In this document: piece by piece, positions 39,076 through 48,226 of the stretch | Layout of the letters: each line of letters begins with the position of its first letter | How positions within the stretch are numbered: the first letter of the stretch is position 1 | From: Rhodobacteraceae bacterium HIMB11 | GTDB taxonomy: Bacteria > Pseudomonadota > Alphaproteobacteria > Rhodobacterales > Rhodobacteraceae | DNA length: 64,000 nucleotides | Direction: 5' to 3' | Assembly (NCBI GenBank): GCA_000472185.1 | Contig: AVDB01000001.1 | Span: forward strand, 186,001-250,000 | The notes under the pieces: generated by a model | Told to the model about the DNA's origin: nothing | The model's input: only the letters and a program-made list of their open reading frames with translations | The model's database searches: none | Made by a program: the position numbers and the translations under genes

Positions 39076-39822
39076 TTAGGCGGATTTGATACTGGCCGTT
39101 ACGTAATTTACCGACAGATCGCGATCAGATAATTTCCAGCCCCACGTGATTGGATTAAATACAAATCCCTTGCGATCCACTGGTTCCAGTCCCGCGTTTG
39201 CGATCAGAGCATAGAGTTCATCGGGTGTGATAAACTTGGACCATTCGTGTGTCCCCTTGGGCAACCAACGCATAACGTATTCCGCCCCCACGATCGCCAT
39301 TGCAAAACTTTTGGGATTGCGATTGATCGTTGAACAGACCATCAACCCGCCAGGGCGCAGTAATCTTTGACAGGCTGTCAAATAGGCAAGCGGATCTGCC
39401 ACGTGTTCGACAACTTCCATATTTAGGACGATATCAAAGACTTCACCGTTCTCGGCCAATTCCTCGGCTGTTCCAAAACGATAGTCGATGTCCAACCCCG
39501 ACTGGCGGGCATGTGCCTCGGCAACGGGGATGTTTCGTGCGGCTGCGTCTACACCAACCACAGTGGCACCCAGACGCGCCATGGGTTCGCACAACAACCC
39601 GCCACCGCACCCAATATCCAAAATGCGCAGCCCCTGAAACGGATTGGGTGCGTTCAAATCACGATCAAATTCGCCTGCGATTTGCGTTGTGATGTAATCC
39701 AAACGGCATGGGTTTAGCATATGAAGTGGTTTGAATTTCCCATGGGGATCCCACCATTCCGCCGCCATTGCCTCAAATTTTGCAACTTCTGCTGGATCAA
39801 CGGTCGTCTCTGAGGGTTGCAT
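39076..39822 (-). CDS. ubiG: Ubiquinone biosynthesis O-methyltransferase UbiG
   Basis: UbiG performs the two O-methylations of ubiquinone synthesis using S-adenosylmethionine. The 248-residue product contains [20 protein letters not shown] (N-terminal family signature), the SAM-binding motif [20 protein letters not shown] near residue 65, VVGVDAA and [11 protein letters not shown]. Two ATGs are possible (39828, 39822); GGAG lies six bases before the second. It converges on petR and is divergent from the peptidase gene at 39872. Confidence 0.96.
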   Translation of the reverse strand: MQPSETTVDPAEVAKFEAMAAEWWDPHGKFKPLHMLNPCRLDYITTQIAGEFDRDLNAPNPFQGLRILDIGCGGGLLCEPMARLGATVVGVDAAARNIPVAEAHARQSGLDIDYRFGTAEELAENGEVFDIVLNMEVVEHVADPLAYLTACQRLLRPGGLMVCSTINRNPKSFAMAIVGAEYVMRWLPKGTHEWSKFITPDELYALIANAGLEPVDRKGFVFNPITWGWKLSDRDLSVNYVTASIKSA

Positions 39823-39871
39823 TTTCATCTCCGTCTGGTTTTCTTGGGTTTAGATCACATATAGGACGTAT

Positions 39872-40840
39872 ATGGACAACCGATCAGAGCAAAAAGCAGA
39901 AAATTCTCCGTTATATCCCGCGATTGACCCGTTTTCGCAGGAAATGTTGGATGTGGGGGATGGCCATAAGGTTTATTTGGAACAATCCGGCGCGCGGGAA
40001 GGGTATCCCGTGGTGGTTGTTCATGGTGGACCTGGTGCGGGGTGCAGCGCGTCAATGCGTCGATATTTTGATCCGACCAAATATCGCATCATCATGTTTG
40101 ATCAACGCGGATGTGGTCGTTCACTGCCCTATGCCAGCATCGAACACAATACAACGTGGGATTTGGTGCGTGATATGGAGCAAATCCGAACCCACCTAGG
40201 CGTGGATCAATGGGCCGTGTTTGGGGGGAGTTGGGGCGCGACGCTATCGTTGATTTATGCACAAACCCACCCTGACAGCGTCAGTCACCTAATCCTGCGG
40301 GGTGTGTTCCTGATGACGCAACCTGAGTTGGATTGGTTTTACGGTGGGGGCGCAGGAAAATTCTGGCCCGAGCTGTGGCAGCGATTTGTTTCTGTCATCC
40401 CGGAGCATGAGCGTGATGACCTGATTGCTGCCTATCACAAACGGTTGTTTTCGGGAGACATGCGCGAAGAAATGCGGTTTGGCACCACTTGGACACATTG
40501 GGAAAATGCACTGGCATCGTTTCAATCGAATGGGTTTGGCGGGCATTGCCCACCTGCCTATGCACGCACATTCGCGCGGATTGAAAACCACTATTTCATA
40601 AATGATGGCTTTCTTAATCAGGATCAAAAAATTCTGAATAACATGGAAAAAATCCGTCATATTCAGGGGTATATCGTGCAAGGTCGCTATGACATGATTT
40701 GTCCACCTGCAATGGCGTATGAACTTTCGCGGAAATGGCCACGATGCGATGTGCGTATTATGTCCTATGCAGGGCATGCGATGTCCGAACCCAAGATAAG
40801 TTCGGAACTGGTTTCAATCATGGATAAATTACGATTTTAA
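39872..40840 (+). CDS. pip: Proline iminopeptidase
   Basis: This alpha/beta hydrolase removes N-terminal proline from peptides. The 322-residue product has the oxyanion motif VVHGGPGAGCSASMRRYFD near residue 50, MFDQRGCGRSLPYA near 86 and the nucleophile elbow VFGGSWGATLSLIYA near 120 (Ser of GGSWG). The catalytic Asp is in GRYDMICPP near 270 and the His in YAGHAMSEPK near 300. These are all standard for the S33 family. It stands alone between divergent ubiG and a downstream nitroreductase gene. Confidence 0.95.
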   Translation: MDNRSEQKAENSPLYPAIDPFSQEMLDVGDGHKVYLEQSGAREGYPVVVVHGGPGAGCSASMRRYFDPTKYRIIMFDQRGCGRSLPYASIEHNTTWDLVRDMEQIRTHLGVDQWAVFGGSWGATLSLIYAQTHPDSVSHLILRGVFLMTQPELDWFYGGGAGKFWPELWQRFVSVIPEHERDDLIAAYHKRLFSGDMREEMRFGTTWTHWENALASFQSNGFGGHCPPAYARTFARIENHYFINDGFLNQDQKILNNMEKIRHIQGYIVQGRYDMICPPAMAYELSRKWPRCDVRIMSYAGHAMSEPKISSELVSIMDKLRF

Positions 40841-40911
40841 TCCGATTTGGATGAAATGGGTTGTTTTTCGGCAGATCGTTCCGACATATGTTCAAACCAA
40901 AAGGAATGGAC

Positions 40912-41484
40912 ATGCCCGAAGTAAACCAAGCTGCACTGGATTTTTTGATGACGCGCCGGTCGCGCCCCGCAAAAACGCTCGACCTACCTATCCCTGATCG
41001 GACAGAGTTATTGTCGCTATTGACAGCAGCCGCGCGTACCCCAGATCATGGCAAGTTAGAACCGTGGCGTTTCATTGTCCTGTCCAAAGATAAATTGCGC
41101 AGTTTGGCAGATTTGGTTGCTTATCGTGGTGCCGCGCTGGGACATGAGCCCGAGAAAATTGAAAAGGCCCAGGGCGCCTATAACACGGGACATCTGGCTG
41201 TCGCTGTTATCGAGGTTCAAAAACCCTCTGAGAAAATTCCAGCGATTGAACAAACCTATTCTGCGGGTGCCGCGTGCCTTGCGTTGTTGAATGCGGCGCT
41301 TGCCTCTGGTTGGGGGGCAAATTGGATTTCTGGTTGGCCATCGCATGACCGTGGATTTGTCGGGTCTGGCTTTGGTTTGGCAGAACATGAACGCGTTGCG
41401 GGGATTATTTATCTGGGCACAGAACGCGCCACACCGCCAGAGCGTCCGCGCCCCAACCTTGACGATATTGTGAGTTGGGAATGA
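40912..41484 (+). CDS. Nitroreductase-family flavoprotein
   Basis: This 190-residue FMN-dependent oxidoreductase resembles the YdjA subfamily: FLMTRRSRPAKTLD near the start (FMN phosphate-binding arginines), AAARTPDHGKLEPWRFIVL (residues 43-61) and the C-terminal GIIYLGTERATPPERPRP. I use the ATG at 40912 (MPEVNQAALDF), with AAAGGA six to seven bases upstream; a frame to 40861 adds 17 unlikely residues. The natural substrate is unknown. It overlaps the next gene by four bases. Confidence 0.9.
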   Translation: MPEVNQAALDFLMTRRSRPAKTLDLPIPDRTELLSLLTAAARTPDHGKLEPWRFIVLSKDKLRSLADLVAYRGAALGHEPEKIEKAQGAYNTGHLAVAVIEVQKPSEKIPAIEQTYSAGAACLALLNAALASGWGANWISGWPSHDRGFVGSGFGLAEHERVAGIIYLGTERATPPERPRPNLDDIVSWE

Positions 41485-42209
41485 CGCAAATTACGCGCGC
41501 AATCGCGCTTTCGATTTCACAATTTTCTGATCGTCGATTTCAACGCGTTGTGCTTAAGTCCATTGTTCTTGCGATAGTCGCGCTTTGGGCCTTGGCTGCG
41601 GGTGGTGGCAGCGTTTTAGGATGGCTGTTTAGTGGCGACTTAACCCTGCCATGGATTGGCACGATCACATTTAGTGGGTCACTGATTGGGTGGGGGGCAT
41701 TTTGGATTATACTGGGATTATCGGTGTTCTTGATGGTTCCCGTTGCCTCCGCAATGTCCGCATTTTTTGTCGATGATGTCGCCCGCGCCGTTGAAGAGCG
41801 CCACTATCCCAATACCCAAGCGCAGTATTCTTCAAAACTGTCGGAAGAGGTCAGAGAGAGCCTTGGGTTTCTGGGAACAATGTTGGTGGCAAACCTGATC
41901 GCGTTGATTTTTTACGCCTTATTTACCGTATTTGCGCCGATTATTTTTTGGTCATTGAACGGATATTTGATTGGACGCGAGTATTTTTATATGGCTGCAA
42001 AACGCCATTTGGGGCGCGACACTGCGTTATCCGCATTTCGTGATCATCGTTTTCGCGTTTGGATGTGCGGTGTGATCTTCGTCCTACCGATGAGCGTCCC
42101 GTTATTGAACCTATTGGTTCCTGTCCTTGCCGCAGCAAGTTTTACCCATCTGTTTCAAGGGTGGATGGCGGACCGTAACGGTCAAAGAAATCTAAATCAT
42201 CCACGGTAA
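41481..42209 (+). CDS. EI24/CysZ-like membrane protein
   Basis: This is a 242-residue integral membrane protein of the EI24 domain family, to which the sulfate permease CysZ belongs. Hydrophobic helices are at about 27-50, 65-90, 135-160 and 200-225. The family pattern includes a conserved helical segment around GREYFYMAAKRHLGRD. Function is not established here; no sulfate-assimilation genes adjoin it. The ATG at 41481 overlaps the nitroreductase stop. Its 3' end overlaps the convergent DUF1467 gene by 68 bases, an unusually long overlap. Confidence 0.85.
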   Translation: MTQITRAIALSISQFSDRRFQRVVLKSIVLAIVALWALAAGGGSVLGWLFSGDLTLPWIGTITFSGSLIGWGAFWIILGLSVFLMVPVASAMSAFFVDDVARAVEERHYPNTQAQYSSKLSEEVRESLGFLGTMLVANLIALIFYALFTVFAPIIFWSLNGYLIGREYFYMAAKRHLGRDTALSAFRDHRFRVWMCGVIFVLPMSVPLLNLLVPVLAAASFTHLFQGWMADRNGQRNLNHPR

Positions 42210-42435
42210 TTGCACCCGAAACAATAATACCTGCCACAATTGCCCAGATCACAGCGGAAATACCCGTTGTGATCCATGCCTTTTTACGCAGGTGGTGATT
42301 TTCTGGTGCGCCTGCTTGGGTGCCTTCGACAACGTCGCCCAGATCACCTTGGGTTTCGATATTAAATGGAATCACGATTAGAAATGTCATGAACCAAATG
42401 ACAGCAAACAACACTAATGCAGATGTGATTCCCAT
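42142..42435 (-). CDS. DUF1467-family membrane protein
   Basis: This 97-residue protein has two transmembrane helices (SALVLFAVIWFMTFLIVIPF and a second at about 52-75) separated by a polar loop containing the family pattern PENHHLRKKAWITT. Function is unknown. It lies 15 bases downstream of the methylmalonyl-CoA epimerase gene on the same strand, a pairing common in Rhodobacterales, and overlaps the convergent EI24 gene by 68 bases. Confidence 0.85.
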   Translation of the reverse strand: MGITSALVLFAVIWFMTFLIVIPFNIETQGDLGDVVEGTQAGAPENHHLRKKAWITTGISAVIWAIVAGIIVSGAITVDDLDFFDRYGPPSTLETDG

Positions 42436-42450
42436 AACGATACCCCAGTC

Positions 42451-42855
42451 TTAAACCTGTTCTAGTTCAATAAGCGTGCCATTAAAGTCCTTCGGGTGCA
42501 GAAACAATACTGGTTTTCCGTGTGCGCCGATCTTTGGTTCGCCTGTTCCCAATACACGTGCGCCTGTGGATTTCAGATGATCACGCGCGGCTAGGATGTC
42601 ATCAACCTCATAACATACATGGTGAATTCCGCCCGATGGGTTTTTGTCCAAGAAACCTTGGATCGGGCTGTTTTCGCCAAGCGGGTACAAAAGTTCAATT
42701 TTTGTGTTTGGCAGTTCAATAAAAATGACGGTTACACCATGATCTGGTTCGTCCTGTGGTGCGCCGACGTTCGCGCCCAATGCGCTGCGATATTGATCTG
42801 CGGCCGCTTCTAAATCAGGAACGGCAATCGCCACATGGTTTAATCTTCCGATCAT
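42451..42855 (-). CDS. mce: Methylmalonyl-CoA epimerase
   Basis: Mce interconverts the R and S forms of methylmalonyl-CoA in propionate and ethylmalonyl-CoA metabolism. The 134-residue vicinal-oxygen-chelate protein has the N-terminal metal histidine in GRLNHVAIAVPDLEAA (H7). Other ligands appear in GIHHVCYEVDDI and the C-terminal Glu in GTLIELEQ. Length matches the family. It is upstream of DUF1467. The mutase genes are not in this window. Confidence 0.95.
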   Translation of the reverse strand: MIGRLNHVAIAVPDLEAAADQYRSALGANVGAPQDEPDHGVTVIFIELPNTKIELLYPLGENSPIQGFLDKNPSGGIHHVCYEVDDILAARDHLKSTGARVLGTGEPKIGAHGKPVLFLHPKDFNGTLIELEQV

Positions 42856-42992
42856 TTGGTAACCTCTTTCGTTTTCGCCTATATGCCGATTTTTCGGATA
42901 ATTTCAAAGGGGACAGTTCCGCGCAGCTAAATTTGTTAACTCTTAATTAGCCTTCCGAACGCAACATGGTTGGGAATCGATAGGAGGTGATG

Positions 42993-43673
42993 ATGGAGAA
43001 CGATCTAGACCCCTTAAACCTGATGCCGAAGCCAACACCAAATCGGCCCTTATTGGGTTTGACGATATTGATCGTAGAAGATAGTCGATATTCGTGCGAA
43101 GCAATGCGATTTATGGCGCTGCGCAGTGGGGCGCGATTACGTCGCGCGGACAGTATTCAATCAGCAAAACCTCATTTGAGGGTGTATATGCCGTCTGCGA
43201 TTATTGTTGATGTTGGTTTGCCTGATGGTTCTGGGTTGGATTTAATACGTGAATTGTCGTCTGCACGGCCACGTGTTCCTGCATTGATCGGAACCAGTGG
43301 GGATGAATTTCATCATAGCGCGACATTGAAATCGGGTGCGGATGTGTTCATTTCGAAACCTTACGAAAGCCTGGCCGCATTTCAACAAACCTTGCTTGAT
43401 TTGTTTCCCCCCTCAGAACCATTTGGTTTGCGATTGGTGTCAAACGATATGGTTCATCCTGATCCAACTGCGCTGCGGGATGACCTGTACCATGCAAAAT
43501 CCCTGATCGAACATGATCCGAACAAACCAATGTGTGACTATTTACGTCAGTTTTTGACCGGAGTCGCCAAAAGTGTCGGGGACGCGCACCTTGAGCGTGC
43601 TGCGCAAAATGAACCGATTGAGGATTTGGGACTGATCATTGATCAGAAAATTCGCGAAGTTCGCATTTTTTAA
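42993..43673 (+). CDS. Receiver-domain protein with uncharacterised C-terminal region
   Basis: This is a roughly 226-residue stand-alone response regulator. The receiver is at about 20-145: ILIVEDSRYSCEAMRF, phosphoacceptor Asp in AIIVDVGLPDGSGLD, and Lys in VFISKPYES. The last 80 residues (TALRDDLYHAKSLIEHDPNK and on) carry no DNA-binding motif that I recognise and may mediate protein contacts. No kinase is adjacent. AGGAGG is followed by GTG, ATG and ATG at 42987, 42990 and 42993; spacing favours the last. It overlaps the convergent GNAT gene by four bases. Confidence 0.85.
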   Translation: MENDLDPLNLMPKPTPNRPLLGLTILIVEDSRYSCEAMRFMALRSGARLRRADSIQSAKPHLRVYMPSAIIVDVGLPDGSGLDLIRELSSARPRVPALIGTSGDEFHHSATLKSGADVFISKPYESLAAFQQTLLDLFPPSEPFGLRLVSNDMVHPDPTALRDDLYHAKSLIEHDPNKPMCDYLRQFLTGVAKSVGDAHLERAAQNEPIEDLGLIIDQKIREVRIF

Positions 43674-44386
43674 CGTTCCTGCATCGGATCTGACTGCGCA
43701 AGAACCAGACGCGTTAAATTGCGAAGGCTTTCTTTTTGTTGACCATTTGTGTCGAAGTTTGTGGGGGATAGCCAGGCGTTAAACGCCTCTTTTAACGCGG
43801 GCCATTCGCCGTCAATCGCAGCAAACCAGGCGGTGTCGCGATTTCGGCCCTTTACAACCGTGGCTTGGCGAAAGATCCCTTCGTAACTTAGGCCAAGTCG
43901 CTGTGCCGCACGCCGTGACGGCATATTTAATGCATCACATTTCCATTCAAAACGCCGATATCCGTTTTCAAAGGCCCACTGTATCATCAGAAAAAACGCC
44001 TCTGTCGAAACGGGCGTCCGTTGCGCGGCGGGGGATAGGCATATGTGGCCAAGTTCAATGCTGCCTGCGTTTGGATCAATGCGCAGATATGATTGAACCC
44101 CTAAATATTGGCCCGTTTGTTTATTTTGAATCGCAACGAAATACGGATCAGGTTGGCTAGCAAGTTCGGAAACAAAGCGAAAATATTGGGCGGATGAGTT
44201 AAAGGGACCGTAGGGCAGGTAATCCCATATGTGATCATGTCCGTCATATGCGCGAAACAAATGCGCCGCATGATCGGCAGCCGATAGGCGCACCAACCTT
44301 GCATACCGTCCAGACAATTCTTTGATACCGGGCGCTTCAGGTGCTTGCCAATTTTTTAGGATATTACCCAATTTACCTTCTGCCAC
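43670..44386 (-). CDS. GNAT-family N-acetyltransferase (RimJ/RimL-like)
   Basis: This 238-residue acetyltransferase contains the GNAT fold from about residue 25 to 200. The central strand-turn LRIDPNAGSIELGHICLSPA is followed by the acetyl-CoA loop region AQRTPVSTEAFFLMIQWAFE and the C-terminal WKCDALNMPSRRAAQRLGLS with GIFRQATVVKGRNRDTAWFA. This pattern is that of RimJ/RimL-like proteins that acetylate other proteins or small molecules. The substrate is unknown. Confidence 0.88.
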   Translation of the reverse strand: MAEGKLGNILKNWQAPEAPGIKELSGRYARLVRLSAADHAAHLFRAYDGHDHIWDYLPYGPFNSSAQYFRFVSELASQPDPYFVAIQNKQTGQYLGVQSYLRIDPNAGSIELGHICLSPAAQRTPVSTEAFFLMIQWAFENGYRRFEWKCDALNMPSRRAAQRLGLSYEGIFRQATVVKGRNRDTAWFAAIDGEWPALKEAFNAWLSPTNFDTNGQQKESLRNLTRLVLAQSDPMQER

Positions 44387-44445
44387 CGCTTATCCTCCGA
44401 CAAATTTTGCCCCTTAACAGCAGGTAAAGGTGTTTATGTCCTCAA

Positions 44446-45171
44446 TCAATCCCATTTCCAGCGGATGTCATATACTTTCTCCATGTCCGGATTAAGTACG
44501 CGAATGTGGGTCACGTTGTTTTCGAGTTCGATTGGGAAGGCATCAAAGTGTCGGCTGGACGCGACATTGTAATGGTGTTCCCAATCTTCTTTTGGAAGAT
44601 CACCTTCGTTGAAATAAACCCAATAGTCGATTGTTCCGATTGGATGCGGTACGAATACACTTAACCACTCGATATTATCTGGAAACACGCCAATATAATC
44701 CGCAGTTGTTTGAAAAGTTAGCTTTTCCCCAGGTTGGACAGGCTTGGTGAATTTTTTTACAGATCCAATATTCACCCCGATCCGCTCGTGTTTGTCGAAC
44801 GGTTTGCCATTGAACCGCATGTTTTCCTTGCTTCCATTGATCACATAATGCTCGGAAACGAACCCAGTCATTGGTGAATAAATGGCTTCGAACGTAATAT
44901 TTTCTTTTCCGAAAGCATCAATGCGATTTTCTTTCAGATACAAATGACACTCAAAGCGGTGGCAAAAATAATTAACGCCCAACCCGTCTTTGCCGAACAC
45001 ATATAAATGCTCACTTAGCGCTTCGAATTTTCGCAGAATGTTTCATGTGTGATGTTTGACGGTTTCTTCGGAAATCCCAAGATGTCGCGCAATTTCGCTG
45101 CGTGTTGCATTCGCGACAAGAAGTGGTGCAATGTCCAATTCACGGGCGGTTGAGGTTGGTATTTCCAGCAT
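44446..45171 (-). pseudogene. LuxR-type HTH regulator interrupted by an in-frame TGA
   Basis: Reading from the ATG at 45171 (SD-like AAGGA upstream) gives a LuxR-type helix-turn-helix: ATRSEIARHLGISEETVKHH at about residues 22-41. It stops at TGA (45043-45045) and then continues in the same frame through NILRKFEALSEHLYVFGKDG to 44446. In LuxR proteins the stop position falls inside the recognition segment (VKxHxxNILRKF), where Arg would be expected; CGA to TGA is one base change. The C-terminal 180 residues belong to no family I recognise. So this is one gene with an N-terminal HTH, broken by a recent nonsense mutation, or possibly read through. If not, 44446-45000 may be expressed alone from a weak internal start. 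Confidence 0.7.
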
Positions 45172-45186
45172 TCCCATAATCCTTCA

Positions 45187-45211
45187 AATGGTATCATCTA
45201 TTGATACCATT
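45187..45211. promoter_or_regulatory. Perfect 10-base inverted repeat upstream of the broken HTH gene
   Basis: AATGGTATCA (45187-45196) and TGATACCATT (45202-45211) form a perfect palindrome with a five-base centre. It sits 16 bases upstream of the HTH gene start. Position and symmetry suggest an operator, perhaps for that regulator itself; this is inference. Confidence 0.55.
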
Positions 45212-45380
45212 GGTTTAAATTGGTAGCTGTTTGCAATTTTAAGTTGTCATAAACAATATTGATAATCAAATTAACAATTTTTCACGAATACGGTGAACAT
45301 TTGGTACCCGATTGGCCCGTTTATGCCGATTTACAATTCAAAAAGATATCGAAATTGGTCTGTTTTATGAGTGCAATGTA

Positions 45381-45416
45381 AAAATGGTGGCACACACAAA
45401 TTGGTACCACCATTTT
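45381..45416 (-). terminator. Terminator downstream of aspS
   Basis: The perfect 10-base-pair arms AAAATGGTGG (45381-45390) and CCACCATTTT (45407-45416) enclose a 16-base loop. Read on the reverse strand it follows the aspS stop by about 20 bases and ends in TTTTT. The remainder of the 237-base gap left of it is AT-rich with no gene. Confidence 0.75.
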
Positions 45417-45434
45417 GACCTGATAAAGTTGGAA

Positions 45435-47210
45435 TTAATCTTGTGGGATGACCCGCAGATTTAGTTCCATCAATTGTTCTGGCAGTGGTTCTGATGGTGC
45501 GTCCATCATCAAATCTTCGGCGCGTTGGTTCATCGGGAACATGATGACTTCACGAATGTTCACCGTATCTGCCAATAGCATCACGATACGGTCAATCCCC
45601 GCTGCACATCCGCCGTGGGGGGGTGCACCGTATTGGAATGCGTTGACCATTCCGCCAAACCGTTTACGTACCTCGGATTCATCGTAACCTGCGATTTCAA
45701 ACGCCTTGAACATGATTTCCGGTTTGTGGTTTCGGATTGCACCAGACACCAATTCGTACCCATTACAGGCAAGGTCATATTGGTATCCCTTCACCTCTAG
45801 CGGATCACCAAGGAGCGCATCCATCCCGCCTTGTGGCATCGAGAATGGGTTGTGTTCGAAATCGATTTTACCAGTTTCTTCGTCTTTTTCGTAAATTGGG
45901 AAATCGACGATCCATGCAAATGCAAAACGTTCTTTGTCGGTTAGGCCCAATTCTTCGCCGATAACGTCCCGCGCTTTGCCAGCGACTTTTTCAAACGCTT
46001 TCGGTTTTCCACCCAAGAAGAAGGCCGCGTCACCAACGTTCAAGCCCAACTGCTGACGAATGGCCTCTGTCCGTTCTGGGCCGATGTTTTTGGCCAATGG
46101 TCCTGCCGCCTCCATTTCGCCATTATTGTCGCGCCAGAAAATATAACCCATTCCAGGCAGACCCTCTTTCTGTGCGAACGAATTCATACGGTCACAGAAT
46201 TTACGGCTGCCACCCGTTGGCGCGGGGATCGCGCGAATTTCGGTGCCTTCTTGCTCAAGCAGTTTGGCGAAAATGGCAAATCCAGAACCACGGAAATGAT
46301 CCGACACGATTTGCATTTTAATTGGGTTGCGTAGGTCTGGTTTGTCTGAACCATACCAAACCGCTGCATCTTTGTATGAAATCTGGGGCCAATCCGTATC
46401 AACGCGGCGATCGCCGCCGAATTCCTTGAATATCCCTGTGATCACGGGTTGGATTGTATCAAAAACGTCCTGCTGAGAGACAAACGACATCTCAAGGTCA
46501 AGTTGATAGAAATCTGTTGGGCTGCGATCTGCGCGTGGATCTTCGTCGCGGAAACAGGGTGCGATTTGGAAATATTTGTCGAACCCTGACACCATGATCA
46601 ACTGTTTGAATTGCTGTGGCGCCTGAGGCAAGGCGTAGAATTTCCCGGGGTGTAAACGAGATGGTACAAGGAAATCACGCGCGCCTTCAGGGCTTGATGC
46701 TGTGATGATGGGTGTTTGATATTCGCGGAAACCTTTGTCCCACATGCGACGGCGGATCGATGCGACAACGTCTGAACGCAGTGTCATATTGTTTTGCATC
46801 GCTTCACGCCGTAGGTCCAAGTAACGATACCGCAGGCGTGTCTCTTCTGGGTATTCTTGATCACCAAACACCATTAGGGGTAGTTCGCTTGATTGCCCCA
46901 ACACTTCGATGTCGCGAATGAAAACCTCAATCTCGCCAGTGGGTAGTTTGGGATTGATCAAGGATTCGTCACGTGCCTTAACCTCACCGTCAATACGAAT
47001 GCACCATTCACTACGCACATTTTCGACTTGTGAAAATACTGGGCTATCCGGATCACATAAAACTTGGGTCATGCCATAATGGTCACGCAAATCGATGAAC
47101 AGCACCCCACCGTGGTCACGTACACGGTGTACCCACCCTGACAACCGTACGGTGTCACCAACGTTTGAACTGTTCAACTCTGCACAGGTGTGACTGCGAT
47201 AGGCGTGCAT
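45435..47210 (-). CDS. aspS: Aspartyl-tRNA synthetase
   Basis: AspRS charges tRNA-Asp. The 591-residue product is the bacterial type with a GAD insertion. It has an N-terminal anticodon-binding OB fold ([20 protein letters not shown]), class II motif 2 ([19 protein letters not shown], near residue 215) and motif 3 near the end ([16 protein letters not shown]). In alphaproteobacteria that rely on GatCAB, AspRS often also charges tRNA-Asn; that cannot be told from this sequence by eye. The gene stands alone with a 200-base upstream gap that must contain the promoter. Confidence 0.97.
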   Translation of the reverse strand: MHAYRSHTCAELNSSNVGDTVRLSGWVHRVRDHGGVLFIDLRDHYGMTQVLCDPDSPVFSQVENVRSEWCIRIDGEVKARDESLINPKLPTGEIEVFIRDIEVLGQSSELPLMVFGDQEYPEETRLRYRYLDLRREAMQNNMTLRSDVVASIRRRMWDKGFREYQTPIITASSPEGARDFLVPSRLHPGKFYALPQAPQQFKQLIMVSGFDKYFQIAPCFRDEDPRADRSPTDFYQLDLEMSFVSQQDVFDTIQPVITGIFKEFGGDRRVDTDWPQISYKDAAVWYGSDKPDLRNPIKMQIVSDHFRGSGFAIFAKLLEQEGTEIRAIPAPTGGSRKFCDRMNSFAQKEGLPGMGYIFWRDNNGEMEAAGPLAKNIGPERTEAIRQQLGLNVGDAAFFLGGKPKAFEKVAGKARDVIGEELGLTDKERFAFAWIVDFPIYEKDEETGKIDFEHNPFSMPQGGMDALLGDPLEVKGYQYDLACNGYELVSGAIRNHKPEIMFKAFEIAGYDESEVRKRFGGMVNAFQYGAPPHGGCAAGIDRIVMLLADTVNIREVIMFPMNQRAEDLMMDAPSEPLPEQLMELNLRVIPQD

Positions 47211-47409
47211 GATCTTTGCCCCTTTGACATATGACTATTTCGGCTGGCACGGATACACTAGGTTGTCGCATTGATGTCAAGCGAATTGCAGTATTTCCGA
47301 ACAAATCCTGCCTGTGGAAACATGAATAATGTGTTTATCGCCTCATTCATGACAAATTCACTTTGCATTCCTTGGAACATAAATTGAATACAATAGAACG
47401 AGGATTCTT

Positions 47410-47838
47410 ATGCGAACCAAGAAAATTGGTGATCGATCCCCGTCAAGAGTGCCGGCCGTCTCTGCCAAAAAAACAGTAACCTTTCCCCTGTTGATTGCAT
47501 CCTTGAAATCAAAAGGACGCTTAATGATTGCCAAGATGGGCAAACGCAAACAGGACAATTGCAATTATCAATTGCTGTACAAGATGATCCATGACGCGAT
47601 TTTTGCAAAAATTTACTTGTCATCACAGGGGACTATCGTCGTCAAAGAGGGTCGAATTGGTCAGCGCCTGATCCATAGGAAATACGGTGCGCCCGATTGG
47701 CCCAAGATCCAAGCAGAGATTGAGATCAGTAAGGCCAAGGGATACGTATCACTGAGCGAACATGAAATGGATGTTTTGGACCTATCGCTGCCAACCGTTT
47801 CCCTTTCTTCGGAAGAGGTTGAAATTATTCGCGTGTAA
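47410..47838 (+). CDS. Hypothetical protein, 142 residues
   Basis: I do not recognise this family. The ATG at 47410 has GAGG six bases upstream, so the gene is probably real. The product is basic at the N-terminus (MRTKKIGDRSPSRVPAVSAK) and acidic at the C-terminus, without signal peptide or membrane helix. Its stop (TAA) is followed immediately, in the same frame, by another 65-codon open stretch. That raises the possibility that one longer gene was cut in two. Confidence 0.55.
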   Translation: MRTKKIGDRSPSRVPAVSAKKTVTFPLLIASLKSKGRLMIAKMGKRKQDNCNYQLLYKMIHDAIFAKIYLSSQGTIVVKEGRIGQRLIHRKYGAPDWPKIQAEIEISKAKGYVSLSEHEMDVLDLSLPTVSLSSEEVEIIRV

Positions 47839-48036
47839 TTGTCCGAATTTTTGGTCGACTCTGCGCTTGGGTTCTTCAGGGGACAGCATGAAAACGATGA
47901 AACAGTGACCTTTACGTTTTCTGTTGTGGAATACGACACCGCGCGAGATGCTTTGTTAAACGCGATACGGGGATTTAGCGTGGCGCCTGTATGTCACATC
48001 AGACGGTCCGCGATGGAATTGGCGGATATTCTATAA
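47839..48036 (+). CDS. Possible small ORF or 3' continuation of the preceding gene
   Basis: An open frame of 65 codons begins at a TTG directly after the TAA of the upstream gene and is in frame with it (LSEFLVDSALGFFRGQHEND and on). There is no ribosome site of its own. It could be the displaced C-terminus of the upstream gene, a leaderless small protein, or chance. Confidence is low. Confidence 0.25.
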   Translation: MSEFLVDSALGFFRGQHENDETVTFTFSVVEYDTARDALLNAIRGFSVAPVCHIRRSAMELADIL

Positions 48037-48174
48037 TACATTTCGGTGGTGGGTAAGCATCAACGCCCTTATTGCACGAGAGGTTGCGGGCGTTAAAAGA
48101 TTTGCGAAACGCTTTATATTATGCGGATGGGCCTTGAACCTTGGATCAAGATGCGTATAACGCAGGACAATTTG

Positions 48175-48194
48175 CGCGCGAAGATTTTCGCGCG
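48175..48194. other. Short perfect hairpin in the carB leader
   Basis: CGCGCGAA (48175-48182) and TTCGCGCG (48187-48194) form an eight-base-pair GC-rich stem with a four-base loop. It ends 32 bases before the carB ATG and lies in the presumed 5' untranslated region. There is no T-tract, so it is not a terminator by itself. Confidence 0.4.
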
Positions 48195-48226
48195 ATGTTG
48201 TTGCTGCTTACATACCGAGGTCCCCA

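Noticed and set aside
45015-45197. 60-codon open frame overlapping the broken HTH gene
   Set aside because: It is out of frame with the helix-turn-helix, which is clearly encoded in the neighbouring frame, so it is a shadow.
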